The notes: generated by a model from the sequence alone, not told the origin. Numbered from the stretch's first letter, positions 16,273 to 26,059 are shown. The stretch: 62,386 nt of DNA from Thalassolituus sp. (GCA_006212115.1 PDUK01000011.1:1-62386); one strand, 5' to 3'. Translations and numbers: made by a program.

Positions 16273-17490
16273 CTAACCTGACACCGCACCGCTTAACTCC
16301 CACACAGGCAAGAACACCCCCAATGCGAGCACCAATACCAATGCGCCTAAAAATATGAGGAGGATAGGTTCTATGGCGTCTGAGAGCTGTTTAAGCTCGT
16401 AGTCGACTTCCTCTTCATAAAAATCGGCGACCTCATCCAGCAAACGATCCACTGCACCGGTTTCTTCCCCTACGGACATCATTTGCAAGACAAGTGGTGT
16501 AAACAGGCCAGTTCGTTGTGCGGTGTTGGTCAGCCCTTCACCGCGTTGCACACCGTCTCCCATATCTGATACGGCTGAACCTATGTATCGGTTTCCAACA
16601 CTGGCCGCTACAATTGACAGGCTATTCAGGATTGGCACACCCGCTGTCAACATCATGGAAAAAGAGCGGGAAAAACGCGCAAGGGCAATACGCTCAAAAA
16701 TAGTGCCTATAAGAGGAATCTTCAGTTTGGTTCGATCCCACCAGACAGCCCCTTCGTCGGTGGCAACAAACTGTCGAAAAAATACTCCCCCTATGATCAG
16801 AGCGGCCAACAGAGTGTGCCACCAGTTCTGCATAAATTCCGACACGGTAATCAGAATGACGGTAGCAAACGGTAGATCCGCGCCCAATTTATCAAACACA
16901 GAAGAGAAGCTGGGAATGACAAACATGGTGACGACCACCATGGCAATGGTGATCGCGGTAATTACCATGATGGGATAGCGCAAAGCCGATTTAATCCGCT
17001 TTTTCGTTTCCCACTCCATCTCCAGGTGACCAACAAGGCGAATCAGTGCATCATCGAGATTACCCGTACTTTCACCAATATGAATCATGCTGACATAGAT
17101 AGCGGAAAACAGTTTCGGGTGTCGTTTAAACGCTGACGCCAGATCCGAGCCGCCTACTAACTGCTCGCTGATATCTTGCAATACTGTTCGCAATTGCTCA
17201 TTACTGGCACTCTCTGCCAGCCCCGTTAAAGCGCGGATAATTGGCACACCTGCTTTCGTCAGGGCATACAGCTGCCGGGTAAACAGGATCAGCTCTTCGG
17301 CGCCAACTTTTCGCGACCGTTGAACGGATTTCCCGTCTTTGGTCGGCATCGCCTTTTGCTGCTCGATCCTCAGAGGGGTGATGCCACGTTGCATCAATTG
17401 AGAAACGGCAACTTCGCGACTGCCAGCCTGAAGGGAGCCCTCTACCGCAGCCCCCGCATTATCGCGACCGCGATAGAGATAAATGGCCAT
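16273..17490 (-). CDS. mshG: MSHA inner-membrane platform protein MshG (GspF/PilC family)
   Basis: 405 residues. N-terminal small domain (MAIYLYRGRDNAGAAVEGSL) and two repeated GspF domains of about 120 residues, each ending in a hydrophobic segment (PIMVITAITIAMVVVTMFVIP; ILLIFLGALVLVLALGVFLP). GESTGNLDDALIRL and GEETGAVDRLLDEVADFYEEEVD are the two conserved GspF signature repeats. It anchors the assembly ATPase MshE at the membrane. Its ATG shares one base with the mshE stop (TAATG). Confidence 0.95.
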   Translation of the reverse strand: MAIYLYRGRDNAGAAVEGSLQAGSREVAVSQLMQRGITPLRIEQQKAMPTKDGKSVQRSRKVGAEELILFTRQLYALTKAGVPIIRALTGLAESASNEQLRTVLQDISEQLVGGSDLASAFKRHPKLFSAIYVSMIHIGESTGNLDDALIRLVGHLEMEWETKKRIKSALRYPIMVITAITIAMVVVTMFVIPSFSSVFDKLGADLPFATVILITVSEFMQNWWHTLLAALIIGGVFFRQFVATDEGAVWWDRTKLKIPLIGTIFERIALARFSRSFSMMLTAGVPILNSLSIVAASVGNRYIGSAVSDMGDGVQRGEGLTNTAQRTGLFTPLVLQMMSVGEETGAVDRLLDEVADFYEEEVDYELKQLSDAIEPILLIFLGALVLVLALGVFLPVWELSGAVSG

Positions 17491-19205
17491 TAAATTTCCT
17501 CACCATCCAGAGTTGCGGAGACGCGGAATACTTCATCAAGAGAGGTTAACCCCTCAGCGGCATAGTCCAGAGCGGACATCGCCAGAGGACGGAAGTACTG
17601 AGATTTGGCTGCTGCTTCGGCAAAGCCCTGAGAGTCACCTTTACGAAGGGCACCAATCATATTGCTATCCAGCTCCAGCAACTCGTAAATACCAACCCGG
17701 CCTTGATAACCGGTGTTATTACAGTGGTGGCATCCTCTTCCGCGCAGATACTGGCGACTTGCGCTACCCGGCTCCATGGTTTCAAGCCAAGCTTTTTCCT
17801 GCTCATCCGGTTCGTAGTTCTGAGTGCAATGCGGGCACAGTTTTTTGATCAATCGCTGCGCCAGTACCGCACGTAGCGAAGAAGCAACCAGGTAACTATC
17901 GACTCCCATATCCATCAAGCGTGCCGCAGCTGACTGCGCATCATTGGTATGCAATGTAGACAACACCATATGACCCGTCATTGCTGCTCTGAGACCAATC
18001 TCAGCGGTCTCATGGTCACGCATCTCACCAATAAGTACGATGTCCGGGTCCTGACGCAATGCAGCGCGCAATACCGTAGAAAACTCCAGGCCAACCTTAG
18101 TATTAACCTGCACCTGATTAATACGCGGTAAGCGATATTCAATAGGGTCTTCGGCCGTAATGATTTTCTTCTCAGCCTGATTTAACTGAGTTAACGCGGC
18201 ATACAGCGTTGTAGTTTTACCCGACCCCGTTGGCCCCGTTACCAGTATCAGACCATGTGGGCGAGCGATCAGGTACTCGAACCGTTTACGAATCTGCTCA
18301 CGCATTCCGAGCGCAGACATACTGAGTATCCCGCCGCTCTGATCAAGCAAACGCATCACCACCGACTCACCAAACTGCACTGGCATAGTCGATAAACGAA
18401 CATCAATATTTTTGTTGCGAACCCGGATATTAAATCGACCATCCTGTGGCAGGCGCTTTTCCGAAATATCGAGACCCGACATGATTTTCAAACGGGAAAC
18501 CAAGGCAGAAGCAACCCGCTTTTCTTTCATGACCTGCTCTTGTAATTCACCATCAACGCGTAAACGAATCCGCAGCTGATTTTCCTCAGGCTCGATATGT
18601 ACGTCCGATGCTTTTACCTGCACAGCGTCTTCAAACAGACTCTGCAGAAGACGCACTACCGGCGCCTCAGACGTGTCAGATGCTGACACAATTGCATTGA
18701 TATCGAAGTCGCTGCTTTGCAGCTCACCGGCCAACTCACCTGCAATCGACGCCATCTGCTCCTGACGACGATAAACATTATCGAGAATCGACAGGAGGTC
18801 GTCTTCCTGCACAAAAGCAGGCAAAACCGGACGTTTCAGAATACGCTGCAGATCATCGATCACCATAAGGTCTGTCGGATCGGCCATCCCCACCATGATG
18901 CCCGTCTGTTCTTCGGACAGAAGCAAACAGCGATAACGTCGGGCCTGAGTTTCGGGTAACTGCTGAATCAGCGCCGTATCCAATCGGAAACGGGACAAAT
19001 CGATAAAGGGGTAACCGAAATAATCGGATAAAATGCTGAGCAGTTTTACTTCTGAAACAAAGCCGAGATCGGTAATGGCTTTACCAAGCTTTTTGCCCGT
19101 CCGCTTCTGCTCAACCAACGCCATCTGAAGCTGTTTCTGATCAATCAGTTGCTTCTCGAGTAGCAGATCGCCAACCCGAACTTTGCGCCGTAATCTTGCT
19201 TCCAT
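17490..19205 (-). CDS. mshE: MSHA pilus assembly ATPase MshE (GspE/PilB family)
   Basis: 571 residues. N-terminal MshEN domain (about 10-150: RVGDLLLEKQLIDQKQL, LGKAITDLGFVSE). In Vibrio this domain type binds c-di-GMP through two 24-residue motifs, and the first motif's RxxxxLxxxxL-like spacing is visible. Then the GspE core with Walker A GPTGSGKTTT, Asp box, Walker B and the His box. A C4 zinc knuckle (LCPHC ... CHHCNNTGYQGR) is present. It powers pilus extension. No retraction ATPase (PilT) is in the window. Confidence 0.96.
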   Translation of the reverse strand: MEARLRRKVRVGDLLLEKQLIDQKQLQMALVEQKRTGKKLGKAITDLGFVSEVKLLSILSDYFGYPFIDLSRFRLDTALIQQLPETQARRYRCLLLSEEQTGIMVGMADPTDLMVIDDLQRILKRPVLPAFVQEDDLLSILDNVYRRQEQMASIAGELAGELQSSDFDINAIVSASDTSEAPVVRLLQSLFEDAVQVKASDVHIEPEENQLRIRLRVDGELQEQVMKEKRVASALVSRLKIMSGLDISEKRLPQDGRFNIRVRNKNIDVRLSTMPVQFGESVVMRLLDQSGGILSMSALGMREQIRKRFEYLIARPHGLILVTGPTGSGKTTTLYAALTQLNQAEKKIITAEDPIEYRLPRINQVQVNTKVGLEFSTVLRAALRQDPDIVLIGEMRDHETAEIGLRAAMTGHMVLSTLHTNDAQSAAARLMDMGVDSYLVASSLRAVLAQRLIKKLCPHCTQNYEPDEQEKAWLETMEPGSASRQYLRGRGCHHCNNTGYQGRVGIYELLELDSNMIGALRKGDSQGFAEAAAKSQYFRPLAMSALDYAAEGLTSLDEVFRVSATLDGEEI

Positions 19206-19208
19206 GTT

Positions 19209-20225
19209 TTACTCCAGTACCGCTTTCTGGAATGCCACCCAGTCTTGCTGCGATTCACTAAGCAGATAATTTTCTGTCAGAAACTGCAGCCCCTTACGCG
19301 CTCCCTCAAGTGCTCCTGCATCAATCTGAGCCTGAGTGCGGGCAATTGCCCACTGAGCATTGGATGGTTCCTGCTGGATCAGTTTTGTGTATTTTTCTGA
19401 CGCAGCCTGATATTGACCAAACATGTGTAACCCCGGTGCAACTGTGCTCAACCACACAGGGCTTTCGTTCCGAGCAAAGCGATCACTCAATGTAATAAAA
19501 TCATCCCGCATGCCCTGTTCGAGATAAATACGCGCCTGAAGCGCTGGATATTCCATCGCTGGCCCCAGCGTACGCGCTTCTTGTAATTGTGCGAGCGCCC
19601 GCTGCCAGTCACCATTCTGGTAGTAGGTCACTGCGCGGATGTAAAAGGTTTCAGGGTCCATTCGACGGGTGACACTCGCCCTTGCAGCAGGTGCAGCTTC
19701 TTTGCGTGACACTGGAGCAGGAGCCGATGTTACTCGAGGCGCAACCGGTTCAGGCTCTGACTGCGCCTGATTTAAAGTCACGACCTCTTCCACCAGGCTC
19801 ATATCAGATGCCACTTCAGGCTTGGGAGTCAGGTCCAGTACCACAGTTTCAGGCGTCCCCATTTCAGGGGTGTCTGTTGCTGTTGACTGTCGCTCTGAGG
19901 TAATCGCCGATGGCTTTGAGGTAATCGTCGATGGCACTGAGGTTGTCTGCTCAGGAGCAGATACCTCTGTAATTACGGGTACAACTGCAGGGTTTTCTCC
20001 CGAGGTTGGGATAACCGGTAACGCAGCGCGGTTAATAGAAATACTCGTGGTCTCAAAGTAATGGCTGAAATACAGCACCAGCGCTGCAGCGCACACAGAG
20101 ACAATCAATGCAGGCCAGATCATCAGGCGCTGGTGATTCTCCTGGTCGGCATAACCAATGATTTCGCCGTGAGCAACATTTCGTTGACCATCCAGATCTT
20201 TCAGGACTTGATGTATAAGACTCAT
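19209..20225 (-). CDS. mshN: MSHA biogenesis protein MshN (TPR)
   Basis: 338 residues. Cytoplasmic start MSLIHQVLKDLDGQRN (typical of MshN), one TM helix at about 34-51, a long Pro/Thr/Glu-rich periplasmic linker (about 75-185) and a C-terminal TPR region (YIRAVTYYQNGDWQRALAQL, YPALQARIYLEQG, QYQAASEKYTKLIQ). In other MSHA systems it follows mshM. It probably scaffolds the secretin or subunits in the periplasm. Four bases separate it from mshE. Confidence 0.86.
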   Translation of the reverse strand: MSLIHQVLKDLDGQRNVAHGEIIGYADQENHQRLMIWPALIVSVCAAALVLYFSHYFETTSISINRAALPVIPTSGENPAVVPVITEVSAPEQTTSVPSTITSKPSAITSERQSTATDTPEMGTPETVVLDLTPKPEVASDMSLVEEVVTLNQAQSEPEPVAPRVTSAPAPVSRKEAAPAARASVTRRMDPETFYIRAVTYYQNGDWQRALAQLQEARTLGPAMEYPALQARIYLEQGMRDDFITLSDRFARNESPVWLSTVAPGLHMFGQYQAASEKYTKLIQQEPSNAQWAIARTQAQIDAGALEGARKGLQFLTENYLLSESQQDWVAFQKAVLE

Positions 20226-20234
20226 ACCGCCTCC

Positions 20235-21116
20235 TTATAAACCAATGACAAGTTTCAAACGTTCATGCCAGCGGATGGGATGATGAACACTGGCGGTATC
20301 GTTAGCCGCTTGCTCCACATGCTGCGCATGCACCGCCTTCGCCCCCTGACCGAAAGCCGCCAGTAGCGACTTAGCCGCAAGTACATTTAATAAACGCGGT
20401 GTGCCGCCGCTACTTATCCAGAGAAACCGTACCGCACCTCGGGTGAATAAAGGCTCACCCCGGTAACCGGCACAGACCAGACGCTGATTCAGGTAGTGAC
20501 TGACACTTTCAGGGCTAGGAAGAGCTTCGAGATGCGCCGATGTGGTAATCCGCTGACGCAACTGGCGAAAACGCTGCTGGTCGAGAATCACGTCCAGCTC
20601 GGGCTGACCGAACAGGACGATCTGAATGAGTTTTTGACGCTCTGTTTCCAGATTGGAAATCAAGCGTAATGCTTCCAACGTTTCAGGGGGCAAGCACTGA
20701 GCTTCATCGATAACCAGAACGAGTTTGCCGCCATTCTGCGCAACGCTGAGCAGGTGATTCTGGATGTCGTTACGCAGCTCGCTAAGGCGTTGATGCCCGG
20801 ATAAACCAATCTCTGCACCGATCGCTACCCAAAGTGCGGTCGGCGACAAAGTTGGATTAGGGATGTAGGCGGTTTCTGCCTCTTCTGTAGCGAGGTAATT
20901 AAGCAGACGTCGGCATAGCAGTGTTTTCCCTGTGCCCACCTCACCGGTAACTTTAATGAAACCTTCCCCGGAAGACAGGGCATACTGAACGGATTCAAAC
21001 GCTTCGTCATGGGAAGGAAAGCCGACATAAAAACCCGTATCAGGGGTTAATGAAAATGGAGTATCAGTCAGTCCATAATGCGTCTCGCATGCCTGCTTGA
21101 TTTCGGTCACATTCAT
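20235..21116 (-). CDS. mshM: MSHA biogenesis ATPase MshM (ExeA-like AAA+)
   Basis: 293 residues. Starts with YGLTDTPFSLTPDTGFYV, the ExeA/MshM entry motif. Walker A GEVGTGKTLL (about 58-67), Walker B LVLVIDEAQCL and sensor region QIVLFGQPEL. No C-terminal peptidoglycan-binding domain, unlike ExeA of type II secretion. Likely helps secretin assembly. 9 bases before mshN. Confidence 0.92.
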   Translation of the reverse strand: MNVTEIKQACETHYGLTDTPFSLTPDTGFYVGFPSHDEAFESVQYALSSGEGFIKVTGEVGTGKTLLCRRLLNYLATEEAETAYIPNPTLSPTALWVAIGAEIGLSGHQRLSELRNDIQNHLLSVAQNGGKLVLVIDEAQCLPPETLEALRLISNLETERQKLIQIVLFGQPELDVILDQQRFRQLRQRITTSAHLEALPSPESVSHYLNQRLVCAGYRGEPLFTRGAVRFLWISSGGTPRLLNVLAAKSLLAAFGQGAKAVHAQHVEQAANDTASVHHPIRWHERLKLVIGL

Positions 21117-21117
21117 T

Positions 21118-22743
21118 TCACCACTCCGGTAGCAGGACGCGTGAATAACGACTATTTAATTGTTCGATTCTTTCCGCAGGCAACTGCGTTCCGATGATGC
21201 GAGGCTGGATTAAAATTACCAGTTCGCTCTGTACCGTTTCTTTGCGGGTCTGACGGAAAAGTCCACCCAGCAACGGAATGTCGCCCAACAGAGGAACCTT
21301 CTGCACCACGTCGTTGGTTTTATTCTGCATCAGACCACCGATAACCACGATCTGCCCTGAGCGTGCACGAATGATAGAGTCTGTCTCACGCACTGTACTT
21401 GCCGCGACAGGCAGAGAGTATTCATCGTCGTTTAACTGAATACGTTTTTGCTTCTCTTCGACTTCAGTGACACTCGGGTGGACGTGAAGCGTAATGTCTT
21501 CGTCATCGCCGATCTGAGGGGTAACATCCAGAGCGATCCCAGAGAAAAATGGCGTCAGTTCGATCTCTGGCGTATCCGATGTACCAGTCACAGTCGCAGT
21601 AGTCGTGCTGGTCACATCCGTTACGAAGTACTCATCGTTACCAACTTTAATGACCGCTTTCTGGTTATTAACCGTGGCTATGCGCGGGCTGGAAAGTACT
21701 TCGACATCGCCCTGGGTTTCCAACAAGCTAAGTGCACCGGAAAAGTTTCCGGCATCGACATTAAGACTGAATATACCGCCGAGAATATTCGGGTCGTTTA
21801 ATGACTCCGAGCTCTGCGTTGCCCATACGTCGTTTTTGCCAGTCTGAGCCGCAATGGTGCTCCAGTTAATGCCACTCTGATAACCGTCGCTCAGGGTTAC
21901 CTCGACGATTTTGGCCTCGATAAGCACCTGTTTCTGAACGGTCAGCTCGGCTTGTTCCAGATAACGCTGAACCTGAGCAAGTGTAGTAGGCATCGCCCGG
22001 GCAATGACAAGACCCGCGTGGGCGTCAACTACAACAGATGCGCCTTCTTCTGAAGCCATCATAAGTGTCAGAGTGGAACGCAGATCCTTCCAGAATTCTG
22101 ATCCCGTCAGTGTTTCAACCTCAGAGGAATTTACCTGGCTACCGTCGTATTCACCAAAAACAGAAGAGGCCACGCCTGAGCCTTCACCGTCAGTCGTCGT
22201 CATACCGCTGCTGACCTTCATACCCGAACGGCCAGAACGCATCACATTGAGGTAGTTGATAGGAAAAATACGTGTCTGCGGTGCCTTAGGTAAAATCTGC
22301 ACACCATACGCTGACTCATTAAAGTCGTAGCCGTACACATCGCGCACGGCCATAAGTGCTTCGCGCACCGTTACGTCTTTCAGGTTAAGCGTAATACGAC
22401 CGCTCACATCCGGATGCACAATCATATTCAAGCCAGTGCCATCGACCAGGCTGTTAAAAAATGCCGCAGCCGGGACTCTGTTCGCCGTGACATCGAATCT
22501 GTCTTCTGCCTTTTCAGGCAGTGCGACGGGAGGCATCAGACTACGTGGATCAATTGATGGAGCGTCTGCGACCAGCAATTTCTGTGTTGTGGGTTTCTCT
22601 TCATCCACAACCTCAGTCGACGACTTAGGCGCAGTAGCGGCACAAGAGGAAAGGAGCAGCGACATGGCAACCGACAATGCAACGACTGCAGCACGAGGCA
22701 TGGTTTTACTATTAAGTCTTTTCACAATCTGCATCCTACTCAC
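21118..22743 (-). CDS. mshL: MSHA secretin MshL
   Basis: 541 residues. Lipoprotein signal peptide (VAMSLLLSSC lipobox). An STN/N0-type domain at about 85-150 (FFNSLVDGTGLNMIVHPDVSGRITL is its core), a central N-domain and the secretin C-domain (VEVLSSPRIATVNNQKAVIKVG; GQIVVIGGLMQNK; VPLLGDIPLLGGLFR). It forms the outer-membrane ring through which the pilus exits. It overlaps mshK by 8 bases. Confidence 0.95.
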   Translation of the reverse strand: MSRMQIVKRLNSKTMPRAAVVALSVAMSLLLSSCAATAPKSSTEVVDEEKPTTQKLLVADAPSIDPRSLMPPVALPEKAEDRFDVTANRVPAAAFFNSLVDGTGLNMIVHPDVSGRITLNLKDVTVREALMAVRDVYGYDFNESAYGVQILPKAPQTRIFPINYLNVMRSGRSGMKVSSGMTTTDGEGSGVASSVFGEYDGSQVNSSEVETLTGSEFWKDLRSTLTLMMASEEGASVVVDAHAGLVIARAMPTTLAQVQRYLEQAELTVQKQVLIEAKIVEVTLSDGYQSGINWSTIAAQTGKNDVWATQSSESLNDPNILGGIFSLNVDAGNFSGALSLLETQGDVEVLSSPRIATVNNQKAVIKVGNDEYFVTDVTSTTTATVTGTSDTPEIELTPFFSGIALDVTPQIGDDEDITLHVHPSVTEVEEKQKRIQLNDDEYSLPVAASTVRETDSIIRARSGQIVVIGGLMQNKTNDVVQKVPLLGDIPLLGGLFRQTRKETVQSELVILIQPRIIGTQLPAERIEQLNSRYSRVLLPEW

Positions 22744-23056
22744 CAGAATGTTTCGTATTACTAAGTAAAGACAGTGTTTTCATTTTTTGCCTGTATTTCA
22801 GAACAACTTTGTCTGAAGTAATGCGCACGACACGCGCACCGGACACTGTATCTCCCTCTTTGACGAGCTTGCCGTTGACGATGGCTGAGGTGCCCGTCGC
22901 ACCTGTTTTAATCTGCTGAACCGCAAAACTTGTTTTGGTTGGCGCAGCTTTACGCTGTTCCACTGGAGCGAACTGAGGTGGCCTCATCGGGTCCTGACTG
23001 GCTGCCACGGAAAGACTGCTTATCAGCACTACTGTCACTGCGATATGTTTAATCAC
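22736..23056 (-). CDS. mshK: MSHA biogenesis protein MshK (PilP-like)
   Basis: 106 residues. Signal peptide (IAVTVVLISSLSVAAS), then DPMRPPQF, the opening of MshK proteins, and a small HQ-like beta domain (ATGTSAIVNGKLVKEGDTVSGARVVRI). It overlaps both neighbours (8 bases each), so it is tightly coupled between mshJ and mshL, and would link the inner-membrane PilMNO-like complex to the secretin. Confidence 0.85.
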   Translation of the reverse strand: MIKHIAVTVVLISSLSVAASQDPMRPPQFAPVEQRKAAPTKTSFAVQQIKTGATGTSAIVNGKLVKEGDTVSGARVVRITSDKVVLKYRQKMKTLSLLSNTKHSGE

Positions 23057-23714
23057 TGAGAATTTCCTCGCGCGTACTGAGGGTAAACACTTCCAGGTAC
23101 AATTCGCCGGTCGGGTAATTTTCGACGGTGTAATTAAGTGACTGCCAATACAGCTTCCAGGGCATGGAGTCGAGGCGCTGCAGATAACTCATCAATGAGG
23201 GGTAGTCCGCTTCCATACGAATTTTCATTCCGTGTCGGAATAAATCCACGTCACTGAACTCGGCCCCTAAGGCAATACTCTCGCCTTCTGTGTTTTCAAG
23301 GCTCACTAACTTCAGACTGGTGTCCTGAGTCATCATAGATTCAAGCACTGATGGCATATTTTCAGGTGCGACCAGAGTGTCGGTCAGGCTCTGAATACGC
23401 TCATCAACGACGGCCTTCTGTCCGATGACTTTCTCGATGTCATCGCGCACCGCATCATTAGGGTCTAAAACTGGGGTGCTGCGGAGTCGTTGCAAATGCG
23501 CTTCAAGACGCAGTGAGTTGGTTTCCAACTCGTTGGCCTGCATACGCTCGTTAATGGCATTGCTCCACAAAGGAGCTGCGATAAAGAAGAGGAACACAGC
23601 TGCAACCACAACATGACTGGTTACAAGGATCAGCTTGCGCTCACGCTGTGACAACGCCCGATACTTATCCAGACCAGACAGAATTCTTGGGTCCTGCCAC
23701 CAGAGTAACTTCAT
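23049..23714 (-). CDS. mshJ: MSHA biogenesis protein MshJ (PilO-like)
   Basis: 221 residues. Cytoplasmic N-terminus with YRALSQRERKLI, TM helix about 29-47, coiled coil about 50-110 and a ferredoxin-like C-terminal domain (VDLFRHGMKIRMEADYPSLMSYLQRLDSM). That is the PilO/GspM architecture. 4-base overlap with the pilN-like gene. Confidence 0.88.
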   Translation of the reverse strand: MKLLWWQDPRILSGLDKYRALSQRERKLILVTSHVVVAAVFLFFIAAPLWSNAINERMQANELETNSLRLEAHLQRLRSTPVLDPNDAVRDDIEKVIGQKAVVDERIQSLTDTLVAPENMPSVLESMMTQDTSLKLVSLENTEGESIALGAEFSDVDLFRHGMKIRMEADYPSLMSYLQRLDSMPWKLYWQSLNYTVENYPTGELYLEVFTLSTREEILSD

Positions 23715-24397
23715 AGTCGTCCCTCCCTGGCTCGACGCTGGATCTCAGCGGCAGTCAGTACGGCAGTTTGTGAGGACACCTGGTTCTCTTTCTCGCGAGG
23801 ACGAGAGTCCAGTCGGAATGTCAGCCAACGGTTGTTTTCTTCTTTGCGTACATCAACAAAACGAAATGCCTGTTCGGTAAACCCACTGCGCTTCAGCAGG
23901 TCGGAGACGTACCGGGACACCTTCGCTGGGTCATCGGTATAACCGGTAATATCGATGTGACGACCTTCTTCATAAAAGGCGAAACTTTTCAGCCACACGC
24001 CTTTTACGTCTTGCTCACCAAGCTGCGAAACCATCGTGGTAAAAGATCGGCTGCTGTCTAATTCCTGCTGCGTCAGATAACGCAGGATACGTTGTGAACT
24101 TTCCAGATCACTGCGTAATTTAGTGCGTTCATTGACCAGTGCGTCATCCAACTGCAGGGGTGGACGCTCGCTCTCGATATTCGCCACCTGCTGTTCTACC
24201 AGCGCCTGTCGTTCCGTCATGTTTTCCAGACGTTGACCTTGGTAGTACCAGTTAATCACCAGACAAAATATAGCGAACGCAGCAACACCGACATGAACGG
24301 CCGCACCAATCAGGATGAGACGTAAATCAGTGGGAATTCTTGGAGGCTGAAATTCCTCCAGATAGAAGTTCACACTTTGCTTAATTTCCCAAGTCAT
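23711..24397 (-). CDS. PilN-type MSHA protein (MshI2)
   Basis: 228 residues. Short cytoplasmic start MTWEIKQSVNFYLEEFQPPR (the V-N-[LF]-x-x-x-[EP] motif by which PilN docks on PilM), a TM helix at about 27-47, coiled coil about 52-110 and a PilN C-domain (FTTMVSQLGEQDVKGVWLKSF, HIDITGYTDDPAKVSRYV). It overlaps mshI by 17 bases. With MshI and MshJ it should form the inner-membrane alignment complex. Confidence 0.85.
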   Translation of the reverse strand: MTWEIKQSVNFYLEEFQPPRIPTDLRLILIGAAVHVGVAAFAIFCLVINWYYQGQRLENMTERQALVEQQVANIESERPPLQLDDALVNERTKLRSDLESSQRILRYLTQQELDSSRSFTTMVSQLGEQDVKGVWLKSFAFYEEGRHIDITGYTDDPAKVSRYVSDLLKRSGFTEQAFRFVDVRKEENNRWLTFRLDSRPREKENQVSSQTAVLTAAEIQRRAREGRL

Positions 24398-25325
24398 AGC
24401 TCAGTGCTCCTCCTAATGCGATGGCCAGCGAAGCGGTCAGAGGAACCTCGCTCTCCTGGCGATTAAAGGACGTCTCAAGCGACATCAAGCGAACAGGGGT
24501 ATTCACACGCTCTTCCAACTCACCCAGCGCATCGGTCACATCAACGCCATCCGGCTTCATCACCCATAACTGAGAAACGGCACCGAGGCCTAACTGACTT
24601 TCGAAATAGTCCATCGAGCGTTGCAGCTCGAGCGCGAGCACATCAATTCGGCTGTTGGGCTGCATACTCAACCCACCCTCTTCCACATTGAGCGAGCTAA
24701 GGCCAAGGTCGTCGGTGCCTAAAGAAATTTGACGGGTAAAGTAAAGCGCCCCATCCCGATACAGGTAGATAACACCACTGTTTTCCTCAAGGCGCAGAAC
24801 AGCGACGCTGTCTTCTGGCTCAATGTTGGCAAGAAGATTAAGCACAGCCATTTCATTGATGAGGATCTGTTCGAGTTGCAGGTCATGACTACGGCAGAAA
24901 TCGACGATATCCTGCAGGTAGGCACGGTCCGTGATGGCGGCGAAGGCCATACTCATTCGTCCACGATAGGCATCACCCGGTAACGGGAACGCCTGTAAGA
25001 CTTTGTCTGCAGCCGGGGCCCCAACCAGTTCGTCAATTCTGAAACTAAGCGCATCGGTTAGCTCTTCCGGTGGAACTGGCGGCGAATCCACCAACTGCAG
25101 ATCGTATTGCTCGACGTCCATGCAAACGACGGCAGGTGATCCACCAAGCCCCTGCTTATCAATCCATCCAGCTAGCTTCTCAAAGCCTTTTTCACCATCT
25201 TCTGGGACAAAACTGGAGATGACGCCACGCTGTGTTCGATGAACGGCCCAATAACGACCGTGATTGATCTCGATACCAAGACAACCCTGCGCGGTGCTTC
25301 GCTGTTTCAGCCACGGCAATTGCAT
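24381..25325 (-). CDS. mshI: MSHA biogenesis protein MshI (PilM-like)
   Basis: 314 residues of actin/hexokinase-fold PilM type: LGIEINHGRYWAVHR (phosphate-1 region), VVCMDVEQYDLQLVDSPPVPPEEL and FARQ-like TRQISLGTDDL. ATG 25325 follows GAGGG at a good distance. A GTG 12 bases earlier is possible but poorer. First gene of the pilus cluster. mshH, a GGDEF/EAL gene that precedes mshI in Vibrio and Shewanella, is not here. Confidence 0.88.
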   Translation of the reverse strand: MQLPWLKQRSTAQGCLGIEINHGRYWAVHRTQRGVISSFVPEDGEKGFEKLAGWIDKQGLGGSPAVVCMDVEQYDLQLVDSPPVPPEELTDALSFRIDELVGAPAADKVLQAFPLPGDAYRGRMSMAFAAITDRAYLQDIVDFCRSHDLQLEQILINEMAVLNLLANIEPEDSVAVLRLEENSGVIYLYRDGALYFTRQISLGTDDLGLSSLNVEEGGLSMQPNSRIDVLALELQRSMDYFESQLGLGAVSQLWVMKPDGVDVTDALGELEERVNTPVRLMSLETSFNRQESEVPLTASLAIALGGALSYDLGN

Positions 25326-25348
25326 GGCAACCCTCACACATATCCAAT

Positions 25349-25363
25349 ACTCAGAATCTGAGT
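25349..25363. promoter_or_regulatory. 15-bp palindrome upstream of the MSHA cluster
   Basis: ACTCAGA-A-TCTGAGT is a perfect 7-bp inverted repeat with a one-base centre, 24 bases from the mshI ATG, in the 197-base divergent gap to trmL. It could be an operator. No regulator can be named. Confidence 0.35.
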
Positions 25364-25409
25364 GTAGACCATGGTGGGAAAAGCGATGGTCTGAGCCGAC
25401 ACGCCTGAC

Positions 25410-25415
25410 TATAAT
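25410..25415 (+). promoter_or_regulatory. Perfect -10 hexamer upstream of trmL
   Basis: TATAAT at 25410-25415, 108 bases before the GTG of trmL. No good -35 is seen (TGGTCT lies 17 bases upstream). Confidence 0.35.
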
Positions 25416-25522
25416 GACGTCGTATCACTAGCGAAAAGGCCCAAATGGATAATATGACATCTAATTATCTGCAGCTTCGCTATCACACCACCGCTTACTA
25501 ACGCTTCATTCAGGATCTCCGC

Positions 25523-25987
25523 GTGTTCCACATCGTATTGTTCGAGCCCGAAATTCCGCCAAATACAGGCAATATCATCCGCCTATGTGCCAATACTGGC
25601 TGCCACCTGCATCTGATTGAGCCCTTGGGTTTTGATATGGAAGAAAAGGCACTCCGCCGCGCCGGTCTCGACTACAGCGAATGGGCAAACGTAAAGATAC
25701 ACGAGGACTACGCAAGCTTTCTGAGCACAGAGGAACCGCAACGACTGTATGCGCTCACCACAAAAGGCAGTACACGCCATTCTGACGTATCGTTTGTCGC
25801 AGGAGACTATCTGATGTTCGGGCCTGAGACCCGTGGTTTACCGGAGGACGTGCGCATGGGTATCCCGCACGAACAATGGCTACGCCTGCCTATGCTTGAA
25901 CACAGTCGCAGTATGAATCTATCTAACGCGGTTGCGGTGATGGTGTATGAAGCCTGGCGCCAACTTGGCTACGAGGGCGGCCGGTAA
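25523..25987 (+). CDS. trmL: tRNA (cytidine/uridine(34)-2'-O)-methyltransferase
   Basis: 154 residues, the usual TrmL length. SPOUT-fold enzyme that 2'-O-methylates the wobble base of tRNA-Leu species using SAM. Hallmarks: [19 protein letters not shown] at the start, [12 protein letters not shown] and the trefoil-knot segment [18 protein letters not shown]. Translation starts at GTG 25523 behind AGGA, which gives the family's exact N-terminus ([10 protein letters not shown]). Divergent from mshI, convergent with secB. Confidence 0.95.
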   Translation: MFHIVLFEPEIPPNTGNIIRLCANTGCHLHLIEPLGFDMEEKALRRAGLDYSEWANVKIHEDYASFLSTEEPQRLYALTTKGSTRHSDVSFVAGDYLMFGPETRGLPEDVRMGIPHEQWLRLPMLEHSRSMNLSNAVAVMVYEAWRQLGYEGGR

Positions 25988-26029
25988 GTAATACCTTCGC
26001 CGTCACCTCCAGACTCACACTACACAAAC

Positions 26030-26059
26030 AAAAACGCCCCGAATCTTCGGGGCGTTTTT
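26030..26059. terminator. Bidirectional intrinsic terminator between trmL and secB
   Basis: AAAAACGCCCCGA (26030-26042), loop ATCT, then TCGGGGCGTTTTT (26047-26059): a 13-bp perfect stem with an A-run on one side and a T-run on the other, so it works for both convergent genes. Confidence 0.95.
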
